DNA of 64,000 nucleotides from Triparma verrucosa (GCA_030267905.1 BRXX01000178.1:1-64000), one strand, 5' to 3'; shown: positions 22,019 to 32,199, numbered from the stretch's first letter. Notes: generated by a model from the letters alone, not told the origin. Numbers and translations: made by a program.

Positions 22019-22870
22019 CTAGCTCGTCTTTTTGCACACACAGAAGGAGAAGGCCGCGCTCGGCCCAAACTTTTCGTTGGGGAACCTGCCGAAGTTGAGC
22101 GCCTCGTCACCATAAGCGTAAAACTTGAAGTCGCCCCACCCCCGCTCCCCCAATTCTTTCCGCGCCTCCTCTTCGCTTAGCGCGTTTGCGCGAGCCTCCT
22201 CGCCATTATTTTTACTCTTGGACGCGTCCATGTACTGGAGCACAAGGACCGAACCGCAAGCTGCAGCAGCAGAAAGGTCGGCAAGCAACTTCACCTTGCC
22301 CGCTGCGCCGAGGTACATTATTAGACCCTCGGAGATGAAGAGGGAGGGTGCCGAAGCGTCAAAGCCGCAACCACCTAATTCTGTCGCCAAGCTCTTGTCC
22401 GCATCCAGAAAGTCTAGGTCGATGTTCTTCACCTCGCAATGAGCGGTCGGCACAGAGACGAGGTCCGAGAAGATTTTCACCTTACTCTTCTGCACGACTT
22501 CCATGTCGACCTCATACGACCCATTGGTAAATAAACGGTAGGCGGTCATCCGGTGCGGTCGCGTGTCCATGCCGGCGCCAAGATTCACGAGTTGGGTGAA
22601 ACTCGGGGCGTGCTCCTCAATCCGGTCGTCAATGAAGCGAGTTCGAACAGCAGTCCACTGCTTGTGAAACTCGGGCCATTCAGGAAACTCAAACACGGCG
22701 CACATGGCTTCAAAGTTTTCGCTCAGCTTTGCGCCTTTTGTTCCAGCGAGGGCAGAGGCGAGCGGATCCCTGAAGAGGGAGTCCGGCCTTTTTGATTCCA
22801 GGGAGCGCTCAAATGCGATCATCATGGCACTGTCGTTCGTGAAGTTATCAACCTCGTCTAGATTCGACAT
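22019..22870 (-). CDS. LCM/PPM-family SAM-dependent methyltransferase
   Basis: Single exon, 283 aa. The layout fits the leucine carboxyl methyltransferase / TIGR00027-like family: an N-terminal part with RDPLASAL (compare the family's ...fDP.A..l), the SAM-binding motif I LVNLGAGMDTRPHR, an acidic EVD after strand 2, and SLFISEGLIMYL as the characteristic late motif (E-G-L-x-x-Y-L). This subgroup methylates carboxyl or hydroxyl groups on small molecules or proteins; the substrate is not deducible. There is no targeting signal. It is one of few intronless genes here. Its stop converges on the permease gene. Confidence 0.85.
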   Translation of the reverse strand: MSNLDEVDNFTNDSAMMIAFERSLESKRPDSLFRDPLASALAGTKGAKLSENFEAMCAVFEFPEWPEFHKQWTAVRTRFIDDRIEEHAPSFTQLVNLGAGMDTRPHRMTAYRLFTNGSYEVDMEVVQKSKVKIFSDLVSVPTAHCEVKNIDLDFLDADKSLATELGGCGFDASAPSLFISEGLIMYLGAAGKVKLLADLSAAAACGSVLVLQYMDASKSKNNGEEARANALSEEEARKELGERGWGDFKFYAYGDEALNFGRFPNEKFGPSAAFSFCVCKKTS

Positions 22871-22877
22871 TTTCCGT

Positions 22878-22999
22878 CCGTAATTATCTACTTCTGCTGT
22901 TTTTTTGCTGGTATGTGATGTGATGACCCCGAAGACCGTAATTATCTACTTCTGCTGTTGCTTTTGCTGGTATGTGTGGTGTGTGATGACCCCAAGACC
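22878..22999. repeat. Tandem duplication in a divergent promoter
   Basis: A ~58-bp unit starting CCGTAATTATCTACTTCTGC is repeated directly (22878-22935 and 22936 to about 22999), with a few substitutions and small indels. It sits in the 186-bp gap between the divergent methyltransferase and PH-J-PDZ-RPEL genes, so both promoters may include it. Confidence 0.85.
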
Positions 23000-23056
23000 A
23001 AGGAAAATAGGGAAGAGCAAATATCATAACTGGTCAAATATCAAATATCTTACACG

Positions 23057-25433
23057 ATGGAAGTGAGTGCACCAAACTTTCCAGCCCAACACACAACGCT
23101 ACAACACACCCTAGCGACTACCCCCATCCCCCCCCCCTTGCTCATCCACCCCAATCTTACACAAAAAATCTTCGCTCACGTCTCAGGGCTTCTTGTGGAA
23201 AAAAGCGAGAGGTGTAAACACCTCCCTCATTAACAGGCGCAACTGGAAGCGTCGCTGGTTCGTCATAGGTGAGGTCTTCGCGACATGCCCCCAAATCGTC
23301 CCCAAACGCCCTACATGGAACAAAATCCTCCATATATCCTCTGTAACAGCCTGAACTAACTTATCTGTCCCTTCCCACCCACTCCACCTCACCTTTCCTG
23401 CGGAAACACCTCCCAGATGGCCAATTCATGACCTACTACGAGACGTTCGATCAGAAGAAGGGTGTTCCGGTGAACAAGAAGGGAGTTATCCCTCTCAAGG
23501 ATTGCGGCTTCCTCATGGTTGCTCATGCAAAGATGCAGCACTGCTGGGTGGTCAGGCACGAGGACCGTAGGCCCATCTACCTCAACGCAGAGAGGTGAGA
23601 AACTAAGAGAAGCAAATCGAAGAACCCGGAATGCGTTAATTCTGCTTCCGTCTCCGGCTGCGCTAGGAGCTTCAGACTAGATATCGACGCCAGAACCACC
23701 GCCATGCAATTCTAACTCGTTATGGTCAATCTTCATGCGACTCGCTTCGCTCGTCGCAGCGAGAACGAAAAGTTCATATGGCTCGAGGCCATTGAGAAGG
23801 CTTCTAAGATGGTGGAAGGGGAGGTAAAGGGAAAGCCGGACTTGACTCCGTACTGGGCAGCTCTGAAGCTGGACCCCGCCGCAAATCCCACGTTGAAGCA
23901 GATTGATCGCGCGTACAAGAAGGCTGCTCTTAGGGCTCACCCCGATAAAGGTGGGGATGCAGATATGTTCAAGGCCGTCACGGACGCTTACGAGATCATC
24001 ACCAGTACCCTCGACGAAGAGGAGGAGGAGAAAAAGTACACGCATCTTACTTTGAAGGCTACGATCAAGAAGGGTCCACCCGGAGTTGGTTTCGGCATGG
24101 TCGTCGTTGAAGACCCCAAGAATGGTAGCATCGTAGTGAAGGAGGTCCTCGACGGTCTGAAAATTGTGGGCAAGACGGACCCCGAAGAATTGGAGGTGAG
24201 CAAGAAATATTGGTAGTATTTCGCAGCACTATTATCGCTGCATAATTCTAACTTGTCTAACTATTCGCTCCTCTTGTCTCGTCGCAGCTCAAGAAGGGAG
24301 ACGTGGTAATTGCAATCGGAGACGATGACATCAGGAGCTGGCCATTGATCAGAGTGGTCCAGAGGCTGAACAACTTTAGGGTCCCGATCGGAGGCCTTGT
24401 GCCCCTCACTTTTGATAGAAAGGTCAGAGTTGACGGCGAAGAAGAGCGTGACGAGAAGCCCGACTTCTCAGAGGACCAGAACCCCTGGGATGAAACCGAG
24501 CCCGTCTTCGTCCCACCCCAGCCTGATGGAGAGTACGAGGAGGAACCCCGTGAAACCGCCAAGAGCATTTTCGAAGGACCTGACGAGGGCTACGATGAGG
24601 AAGCCACCCCCATCGACCCCTACCCGAATGAGAATTCCAACGGAGAGACGGTGCGTGCGACGAGCAGGAGCCGTGCCGCCACCATGTCTCGCAACGTTTT
24701 CAAAGACGACACTGAAAGTATGGCGGCCAAGATCCAAGAGCTCACGCAAACCAACGAGGATCTCGAGATTGAGATGAACGAGGCCAAGGAGAAGCTGGCT
24801 ATGGCGGAGGCCAAGCTCTCCGGCATGAGGCGCGAAGTCGAAGAGGCCAACCAGACTGCCCAAGATTGCAACGAAAGGGCCCAGCACGCCGAGGTTGAAT
24901 TCCAGCGCGTCCTCCTTTCCACGGAGGAGTACCACGAGGCCCGCCGACAACACCACGTCGCCCCGGAGAAGAGGGAGCCCGCTACCACCACGTCCAAGAA
25001 TCTGAAGGAGGCCCGCGACAAGGCCATCGCCGCCGTGGCTGCCACCGATCCCACCGGGAACATGCTCCGAAAGTGGGAGAGGGAAGGAGAGTCGGCCGAG
25101 GACAAACTCAAGAGGCTGGAAGCCCGCCTCGCCATCAAGGGCCTCATCAACCTTGAGCAGAAGGGCTCCGCCGCCAACAAAGAGGCCTTGAAGATGAGGC
25201 AGGGCGACCTCCAGAGCCGCCTCAACCCGAATAGCCGCCTCAATCACAGCGACCTCAGGTCCAAGGGCGTCATCCGCGGCGCCAGGTCCGGCATGGACGA
25301 GTCCTCGGCGAAGATCATGAAGAAGCGCCTGAACCAGAAGCTCAAGTACCGCCCGAACCATTCAGACCTCGTCAAGGGAGGTATTTTAAGACCCGGAGCG
25401 AAGGGACGCGCTTACGGGAGCAGGGCGGTCTAA
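23057..25433 (+). CDS. PH - J-domain - PDZ - coiled coil - RPEL scaffold protein
   Basis: Five exons: 23057-23062 (ATG plus one codon), 23187-23268, 23417-23594, 23760-24195, 24288-25433 (1848 nt, 615 aa). Joining ATGGAA to exon 2 gives MEGFLWKKARG...RRNWKRRWFVI, a classical PH-domain opening. PH spans about 1-107 and ends with ENEKFIWLEAIEKAS. A J domain at about 113-170 has the HPD tripeptide in LRAHPDKGG. A PDZ-like fold at about 178-275 is interrupted by intron 4 (GPPGVGFGMVVV ... LKKGDVVIAIGDDDI). Residues about 372-465 are coiled coil. The C-terminus holds at least two RPEL-type actin-binding motifs: SRLNPNSRLNHSDLRSKGVI and KLKYRPNHSDLVKGGIL. Role inferred: membrane-lipid/actin scaffold with co-chaperone function. 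Introns 3 and 4 end in TCGTCGCAG, the introner-type acceptor. Confidence 0.87.
23595..23759 (+). mobile_element. Introner-like intron, TIR-type 3' end
   Basis: Intron 3 of the PH-J-PDZ-RPEL gene ends TTCTAACTCGT ... GCGACTCGCTTCGCTCGTCGCAG (given in two pieces), nearly the same as the 3' end of introns in the START gene 20 kb away. It also contains GGAATGCGTTAATTCTGC, echoing the AATGCGTCAAT motif of the other introner family. Confidence 0.45.
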
Positions 25434-25549
25434 GGTGGGGTGCCAAGAGAAAGAGAGAAAGGAAAGAAGAGACACAGAGGGTGGTGGGGAAAGAAGTAAA
25501 TACAAATTATTCGAAAAGGAAATAGTATTTGACCGAGTTAATAAATTAC

Positions 25550-26845
25550 TTAAAAGCCAAGAAGCGCTCCCCTAACCGACGGCCTCCTCTTGACCTTGAC
25601 ACTCCCCGTCGAACTAGCCTCACTCGCCTCGCTCCCCGTCGACTCCATGCTGTTTGTCCTCTCCCTTCTTCCTGGGCTTCCCCCCCCCCTCCCCCCCCCC
25701 TCCCAATCTCTCATCCTCATCCCCACATGCTCCACCACGACTCTATCCGCCCAACTCCATCCCATAAAATCGAAGAAACCCAAATGCCCTCCAAAATCAA
25801 CCACGGCAACCCCCAACCTCCCATTCTCAATCGCCATAGGAGGCGGAACAATAGGATCATCCTCAGCCGTAACAATCAAAGTATCAATATTAATATTATC
25901 AATATTCGTCAACGGTGAATTCTGTCTATAATAATCCTCCGGACTATCATAATCTAATAAAGATACTAAAACAGCATCCTCAAAACCACGTACAGTCATA
26001 CAAGTCATAGCCTCCCGGAATTTTTTTTTATTAGAAACAGCTAAACGTGTACTCTCATGTAATAATAAAGATATTTTACATGGCACAGTCATAATGAAGT
26101 TACATATTCTACTAACAAACCCGTTTTCAAGGTGAGAGGATACTTTTGAATAGTCGACTGGTGGGGATACGCATGTTGCGCTGATGATGTTGGGGGGGGG
26201 AGGGGAGGAACCAAGGTATTTTAGGGTCATGCCGCCTCCTAAGGATTGACCGATTAGGTGGATGGGGGGGGAGGAGTAGTGGAAGTTTATGTGGGAGATT
26301 ACGGTGGAGAGGTCTTTCCAGCCGTCGGCGCAGGAGGGGTGGGGGGAGGTGGGGGAGGATTTTAGGTTTAGGGAGGTTCCTGTTAATCTGTAATCGAGGA
26401 TGCAGACGTGGACGTGTCCGAGGGAGGAGGTTAGGTGGAGGGTTAGGGTTTGTTGGAGGCATCTGACGAAGCCTGTTTCGCTGGAGTTGTTCATGCCGGG
26501 GAGGACGAGGACGAGGGTGTCGCCGGGCATGAAAGGGGGGGAGCAGGGAGGCCAGACTAAGGAGACCTGGCTACCGTCCGGAAGATCTATCGCCTCGGAC
26601 ATGACGTGATTCTGCAAAGCCAAGTGCTTAGGAGTAGGAGTAAACGGGTTCAACGTGTGCAGGATGGAGTGGAAAAGGGGTAGGTGGTACGGCATGAGCT
26701 TGGAGAGGAAAGTTGTCGTCACCACGCCACGAAGTTTAGGGTAAAATACGGGAAAGGTCGTCAAAGGGTGGGGGAAAAAACGGGAGATTAGGGAAGGGAG
26801 TTTCGGGCACGATCCGTACAGTCTGCGATTGAGATTAGTAAACAT
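25550..26845 (-). CDS. Alpha/beta hydrolase, ABHD1/ABHD3 (YheT/EMB8) type
   Basis: Single exon, 431 aa from the ATG at 26845. An in-frame ATG at 26908 would add 21 residues encoded by a short tandem repeat, so I prefer 26845. The family pattern is clear: LVLVLPGMNNSSET (oxyanion-hole region), YRLTGTSL, nucleophile elbow IGQSLGGG, acid in TAEDDPIVPP and the catalytic His in GGHLGFF. Relatives are membrane-associated phospholipases or carboxylesterases. The N-terminus is basic and hydrophobic (FTNLNRRLYG) and could be a targeting or anchor sequence. The C-terminal 40 residues are Gly/Arg/Ser rich. Substrate unknown. Confidence 0.87.
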   Translation of the reverse strand: MFTNLNRRLYGSCPKLPSLISRFFPHPLTTFPVFYPKLRGVVTTTFLSKLMPYHLPLFHSILHTLNPFTPTPKHLALQNHVMSEAIDLPDGSQVSLVWPPCSPPFMPGDTLVLVLPGMNNSSETGFVRCLQQTLTLHLTSSLGHVHVCILDYRLTGTSLNLKSSPTSPHPSCADGWKDLSTVISHINFHYSSPPIHLIGQSLGGGMTLKYLGSSPPPPNIISATCVSPPVDYSKVSSHLENGFVSRICNFIMTVPCKISLLLHESTRLAVSNKKKFREAMTCMTVRGFEDAVLVSLLDYDSPEDYYRQNSPLTNIDNINIDTLIVTAEDDPIVPPPMAIENGRLGVAVVDFGGHLGFFDFMGWSWADRVVVEHVGMRMRDWEGGGRGGGSPGRRERTNSMESTGSEASEASSTGSVKVKRRPSVRGALLGF

Positions 26846-27514
26846 CACTGAACTGCGCACTGAACTGCGAACTGCGAACTGCGAACTGCAAACTGCAACT
26901 ACTCTCACCTTGGAATTCTAACAGATGATAAATATTGACTGAAAATAATACTTATTATAAACGATCGCATTCCTAAGTCCTTCATGTGATGTATGTGCTT
27001 TATGACCGGGATCAAGTTTAAATGAACGAGCATTTTACGGCCCTAATACAGTTGCTGTACGACGACCCCTGTGATGATGCCCTCTTTGCTCTTCTAATTT
27101 AACGTCAAATGGAACGTTTCGATAGATTAATGTGATCTAGAGACGTATGTTGTCGTCTGTGTGGCAAAATCTCACGCAAAAACGTAACGTAATGCCGCAC
27201 AAGTCCCCCTTGACCAATATTTGACATTTGGATCTATTCCTGGAAAGCGACGATTCAGCTACACGCTTGATATTCGTCCGAGATATACTATAACAGTGCA
27301 GTGAGTGAACTCTCGGTGGTCAGCACGTTCACATCGCCGCCGGCAATGTCTGCCGCAAATACAATAAATTGTATAAACAAATACAATAAATGCTGCTGCG
27401 CTCCCCTAAACTAAAGGCCGACTACCACATTCCTCTCACCTCTCTCTCTCTCTCGTCATCTCTCTCGTCATCTCGTCATCTCCCCCTATTAGGGTCCAGC
27501 CTCTCCCTTCCCCA
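26846..27514. other. Divergent intergenic region (hydrolase / VKOR)
   Basis: This ~670-bp divergent gap contains the tandem repeat above and a pyrimidine-rich stretch with CTCTCGTCATCTC repeats at about 27441-27481. A CCAATGCCC repeat occurs just before and across the VKOR start. No further gene is supported. Confidence 0.5.
26849..26896. repeat. Short tandem repeat GAACTGC(GAACTGC)n
   Basis: About six imperfect copies of a 7-8 bp unit (CACTGAACTGCGAACTGCGA...) lie immediately upstream of the hydrolase start codon. They create an in-frame upstream extension of the ORF that is probably 5' leader. Confidence 0.7.
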
Positions 27515-28009
27515 ATGCCCCCAATGCCCCCAATGCCATCCCCCCTCCTTCCCCTCTCCCTCCTCGGCCTAACTCTCTCCCTCTACGCTCTCCACGTCGA
27601 ATCAATGGTAAAAAACCTCTCCTCCTCCTCTCCTTACTCCTCCCTCTGCGACGTCACAATCCCTCTAATCTCCGTCTCATCTTCCTGCTCTAAAACCCTC
27701 TCCTCCTCCGAAGGCCACCTCCTTAGTTACTTCGGAATCGTAGATGAAGGATCACCGTTTTATATAAACCCTCCTAACGCTTTCCTCGGTGTTATATTCT
27801 ACACTCTTACGCTCTTCTCCTATTTAAAACCTAAAATTATATATTTATTAAAACCTTTAACTTATGTATCTTTAATAGTATCGTTATATCTTTTAAGTGT
27901 ATTATATAGAAAAGGCGACGTATGTATACTTTGTTTGAGTACTCATTTATTGAATGCTTTTATTTTTTATGTAGTTAATAAAAGTTACAAAAAGGTTAAG
28001 AAGATATAA
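27515..28009 (+). CDS. Vitamin K epoxide reductase family protein (VKOR)
   Basis: Single exon, 164 aa, essentially the length of human VKORC1. Four hydrophobic helices are visible. The redox centre C-I-L-C (C137, C140) lies in helix 4 (GDVCILCLSTHLLNAFIF), as in VKORC1 C132-I-V-C135. The loop cysteines are C45 (SLCDVT) and C58 (SSSCSKTLSS), matching VKORC1 C43 and C51 but with 12 residues between them instead of 7. NAFLGVIFYTL corresponds to the conserved FGCIFYTLQ. VKORs reduce quinones and exchange disulfides with thioredoxin-like partners in the ER or plastid lumen. The start lies in a repeated CCAATGCCC tract, so several ATGs are possible; the chosen one leaves helix 1 intact. Confidence 0.9.
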   Translation: MPPMPPMPSPLLPLSLLGLTLSLYALHVESMVKNLSSSSPYSSLCDVTIPLISVSSSCSKTLSSSEGHLLSYFGIVDEGSPFYINPPNAFLGVIFYTLTLFSYLKPKIIYLLKPLTYVSLIVSLYLLSVLYRKGDVCILCLSTHLLNAFIFYVVNKSYKKVKKI

Positions 28010-28110
28010 TTACTTTTTATAAAGAATAAGGGTTTTATAGTACACAGCACGCATAAAGTTAGCAATTAGTAGTTTTTGTATCTTCACAATATCAGTTTGT
28101 TTTGTTTTTT

Positions 28111-28766
28111 TCATATGTTGTTGTTAGATTCTTCAGCGATGACATCATCTTCTGCGTCAATAAGACATTCGAAACCTCTCTTCCAGCTTTTATAATGGTC
28201 GGATTTTTTCCACAGGTAATACAGCTCGATTACTTCACGAACGGACTTGGTTTTTACGGCTTTGGAAACCAAGTTGAACTGTTTACCGTAGAGGGACATG
28301 GAGGTTTCAAAGAGGGACAGTTCTATTGGGGACCACTTTTCGATTGCTAGAGGGGTTCGGATCTGGGGAGGATGAAGGGGAGGGAGGGAGGGAAGGTGGA
28401 CGATTAAGGTTGAGAATTAGAAACGATTGTTTAAATATTAATCCTTCGTGAAAAGATCCAAAGCTCTTCTTTCCCCCTCCTCGCCTTTCTGCGCTCGCCT
28501 CACCTTCGTCTGCATAAGCGCCAAGCTGCTGATCCTCTCAATCGGAAACGCCCCCTGCTTATAATTATACCCATAAGGCGAAATGGTCGCCAGCGGCGTC
28601 GTGAGGTTGTGTGAGAGGTGGAGGTACTGGTTTACGGCGTGGCCTGTCATGGCGCGCATGGGGTTGGTTTGGGGGAGCTTGGGATCCTTCTCTGTATCAT
28701 GGGAGGAAGTTGAGATCTTTTTGGAAGGAGGAGAGGGAGAGGAAGAATGGGTTGAGACGTCTTCTT
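28111..28766 (-). CDS. SANT/Myb-domain protein, MIER/CoREST type (5' end unresolved)
   Basis: Two exons are supported: 28766-28504 and 28362-28111. They join in frame after LALMQTK. Exon 1 begins with a split codon after a plausible acceptor (TTAACCCATCCCAG), so at least one more upstream exon is likely; I could not place it. An internal ATG at 28659 is the fallback start. The C-terminal half is a SANT domain: IEKWSPIELSLFETSM, then YGKQFNLVSKAVKTKSV, then VIELYYLWKKSDHYKSW. The KT(K/R)xVxExxxxYYLWKKS pattern is characteristic of MIER, RCOR and MTA proteins that scaffold histone deacetylase complexes. Chromatin function is inferred; no ELM2 domain could be confirmed. Confidence 0.72.
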
Positions 28767-29418
28767 CTGGGATGGGTTAAGGTGTACATTAAGGAGAAGA
28801 GGAGTTAGAATAGAGGAGACATTGCGGTGTGCCATTTGACCATTGTGTGCCATCGTTTCTAGTAGTGTTCCATCGTAAATACGGCATTTACATGAAATTT
28901 AACCACAATCCCAGTGTTGCCTACTAGTCAACTTCGTGAAATTACAATAATATTTAAATTTAGGGCTTAAATTTGGCAGAATATCTGCCCTCAAATCAAC
29001 GTTATGCGATACCTCGATCAGCGAATGCGTTCATGATGTTGTATTTTAACTGAAATCGCAGCGTTGGGAGCGTATTGCATCGATTGCGTGCTTCGATATC
29101 ATATATATATCGCCGGCAAACGTTCTTTACGTACCCTTGCGTTTCATTTTAAATTTTAATGATGGGAGAGGCGCTTTTGCGAAAAAAAGTGAAAGACAGA
29201 TCAGGCTTGCTTTTCACCACCAGAGCCGCCGTATCAACAGTCTGTGGTTTTCTCTTTCGAAAAACATTCACATCGTTTATACCAAAAGCTCTTCTAGAGG
29301 CTGCGAATCCGACGAATAAACGGCTCTTAAGTACAAGCAAGTCTTTCCCCGCTCATAGTCCGAAGGTCTTCATAAACTCCTCCTTTCCCCTGTCCCCCCC
29401 GTGTCCTTAAAACGAACC
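28767..29418. other. Divergent intergenic region (SANT / SCP phosphatase)
   Basis: This stretch probably includes the unresolved 5' exon of the SANT gene and the 5' leader of the phosphatase gene. Two open frames near 29137-29410 do not splice in frame to the phosphatase and show no recognisable family, so they are not called. Confidence 0.4.
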
Positions 29419-31472
29419 ATGTTTCTTTCAGGGACGGCAACGCCGCCGAGGTCGGCTTCCAATATTAGCATTAACGTCAACGACAGCACTGGAGAGGGAG
29501 GAGGTGAGGATATCTTTTGAGGAACTGCTTTTATTGCACAGGCGAAAGGGAGCAGCAGCTCTCTTATAAGACCGCTGAGACCTTTGCGACCTTTGTATTG
29601 TGGGTTAGTCGGTGACATCTCGATGTGTGTGCAAAAAAAAGCGATGTGTGGCCCAATTTTCAATGTTTTATATCCCTCCAAACTAACCATGGCCGCGCCG
29701 CAGTCGAGGTGCAACAGCACACTCCCGGCGGGAGCCGGAGAACAGGAGGTTCTGCGACGCCGCTCGTCCAGACCATGCTCCGCTCTAGCGACGACATAAG
29801 AAGTCCGGGAGTTCAGAAGACTCCCAAGCTGACAACATCAAAAACAACAGGTGAGTTGATACAGCAGCATGTGATAACCAAGTACCATTATAAATAAGAC
29901 GCATCGTTTAAAAAATATCCCTACTTCGTCTGCCGTTCTCGCTGTTCTTCCTAACCCCCCCCTCCATATTCCCTCCCCGCCCTTCCCCTTCAGTCCCCGT
30001 CCCCCCCGTCCCCGATTTCATGACCCAAACCGACGCCAACGGCAAGGCCACAACCCCCCGACCAGTCTCCTCCCCCGTCCCCCAAAATCCTCCCCCCCCT
30101 AATCCCTGGTGGAGGAACCTCCTCTTCTGCTGTTTCACGGATGACGAGTATGAGCAGGCGAAGACTAATGGGAATACGCCTAATGGGAAGAGAGCTCTTT
30201 TTCAGAATAACAATAATTCAGAAGCGAAGCTTAGCACAAGAAATGTTATCGGAGGTGAGTTTGAGTCGAGGTTTTAGACTATGATGTTGGCGAAACGGTT
30301 GATTGAAAGTTTGTTTTATTTAATGTTACCCGAGAGCAAACGCGTCTGCATCTGTCAAAAAACAAAAAACAAAAAAGTAATTCTAATTCCTTCCCTCAAC
30401 GTATATTCTACAGTCCCGCCAAGTAGTCGACCTAATTCCTCCCCCGGTCCAAAATTCACTTCCATAAACCCCAACGTACCCCTCCCCCCTCCCCTCCCCA
30501 TCCTCCAAAAATCCCTCCTAAAACAGACTCCCCCAACCGACCCTTACTACCGCGACATCGCAGGCGGAACGTTCAGTAAAACAAACGAAAGGCTCCTCCC
30601 AAAACAGGGAGACGATAAGCCGTGTCTCGTCCTTGATTTGGATGAGACGCTCGTGCATAGTAGTTTCAGGAGGTGAGTAAGACAATTGTCGAGTGCGTTG
30701 TTGTTTGTACACGGTTGTGTGAAGCGGCCGCTCTCTTTTTCGCGTTTTTTTTTGGCATAGCGCCCCCCCCACACACACACACACAACTTCTCTAACATAT
30801 AACATTCGTCCCGTTTTCCCTTCCCCAGTGTTTCCGGCGCCGACTTCGTGATCCCCGTGAAGATCGAAGACGTCGTTCACTACGTTTACGTCGCAAAGCG
30901 TCCCTCCGTCGACCTGTTCTTATCCCAGCTCTCCCAACACTACGAGATAGTCGTCTACACAGCTTCCTTGAACAAATACGCTGACCCTTTACTTGATTTA
31001 CTTGATCCTAAAGGCGTTATTAAGCATAGGCTGTTCAGGGAGAGTTGCGTGCAGTATGGAGGGAATTATATTAAGGATCTTAGCGTCATTGATAGGAATC
31101 TTAAGAGGACGATTATCATCGATAATTCACCGAGCAGTTATATCTTTCAGCCGGAGAACGCTATAGGGTGCTCGAGGTGAGAAAAAACCGTTTGAGTTGT
31201 TTCACGTTGCAATCTGCACCCTGCACAATATGTTGTTTTTTTCACTTACCGCGTTTTGTTAACGTCGGGGTCTCACACTCCCCCCCCCCCCCTCCCCTCT
31301 CCCTCGCGTTTTGTTCAGCTTCATCGACGACAAGAACGACCGTGAGCTCGACCACATACGTTCTTTTCTTCTAGCCTTAAAAGACGTGCCTGACGTGCGA
31401 ATGCAGGTCACTAAATGGAAGGATTATAAGGAAGGGAAAGGCGATTATTTGAGCTATGATGAATTTAAATAG
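29419..31472 (+). CDS. SCP/NIF-type (FCP1 homology) protein phosphatase
   Basis: Six exons: 29419-29503, 29704-29850, 29994-30254, 30414-30672, 30829-31176, 31319-31472 (1254 nt, 417 aa). The first ~220 residues are disordered and Pro/Ser rich, with a Cys-containing PWWRNLLFCCF patch that resembles the N-terminal palmitoylated segment of CTDSP proteins. The FCP1-homology (HAD-type) domain follows: CLVLDLDETLVHSS (DxDxT nucleophile at about 238), HYEIVVYTASLNKYADP, then ESCVQYGGNYIKDLSVIDR, IIIDNSPSSY and FIDDKNDRELD. SCP phosphatases dephosphorylate Ser in targets such as the RNA polymerase II C-terminal domain. The start ATGTTTCTTTCAGG could be misread as a splice acceptor; translation from it keeps all phases consistent. 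Confidence 0.9.
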
Positions 31473-31742
31473 TGGGATGAGGGGGGGGGGGGAGGGAAGA
31501 AGGGGAGGAAAGTGTATAGGAAGGGGGGGAGGGGGGTTGTACACAGATAAATTATTGGCGTTGGGGTGGAGGGTGGGGGGGATGAGGGGATGAGGGGATT
31601 GGGGGGGGACGAAGCGAAGGGCCGACACGTTTTACTACACTTTACTACACGGTTTATTTAAAACGTGCTGGGACTGTTTTTTACTAAAGTGAAAAAAAAT
31701 TAGGGCTAATATTAGTTTTACATTCTACTTGAATCTCACGAC

Positions 31743-32199
31743 TCAGTGCTCCTTTCTCGTGGGTACTTCGTCGATTTCTCCCTTCTCGAACTGGTGCTTT
31801 TTGTCTTCGTGGCCGTGGGACTTTGGAGCGTATTGGATTGCCGTCATCTTCTTCCAGCCGTATTCGAATGTGCAGAAGGCGGCGAAAGCGAAGATTGCGG
31901 GCTGGAAAGGGGGGGGGAGGGGGGGTTGGGGGGGGTTAAAATGAAATTAATTATATATGGTTACCATGGTACGGAGAAAGACGGGGAGGACCAAGTGGAG
32001 CGAGGGAGGACCTCGGTCACTTCGCTCGCTCCACTCAGTACGCCGCAAGCGGCATTGGGAAGAAGCATTTGTTTATTCTGCGGTTTATGCTGCGGTTTAT
32101 GCTGCTTATTTTACTCACTCTGAGACCGGGGAAGGGATCCCGCCACAGACCAGATAAAAGGGGATGTTTACGCCATGAGTCTTGTCCTGCGAATGGCAT
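31743..32199 (-). CDS. NDUFB3: NADH:ubiquinone oxidoreductase B12 subunit (NDUFB3-like)
   Basis: Two exons: 32199-32119 and 31901-31743 (240 nt, 79 aa), too small to be obvious from open frames alone. Exon 1 ends QDSWRKHPLLSGLWRDPFPGLR. In plant B12 proteins the equivalent is DEWRKHPML...R...PGLG. Exon 2 gives a single TM helix (PAIFAFAAFCTFEYGWKKM), then a charged His/Lys/Glu tail. The subunit is an accessory component of the complex I membrane arm in mitochondria. The 217-bp intron contains CCGCTTGCGGCG and GGAGCGAGCGAAGTGACC motifs seen in other introner-like introns. It is divergent from IMPDH, with a ~400-bp shared promoter region. Confidence 0.8.

Noticed and set aside
24468..25361. Long minus-strand open frame (about 297 codons)
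   Set aside because: It is antisense to the well-supported PH-J-PDZ-RPEL exon 5, is Leu/Gly-rich with no motif, and arises from strong third-position GC bias of the real gene.
29137..29410. Overlapping plus-strand frames of 60 and 83 codons before the phosphatase
   Set aside because: Neither joins the phosphatase exon 1 in phase, and the ATG at 29419 explains the N-terminus. Probably leader sequence.
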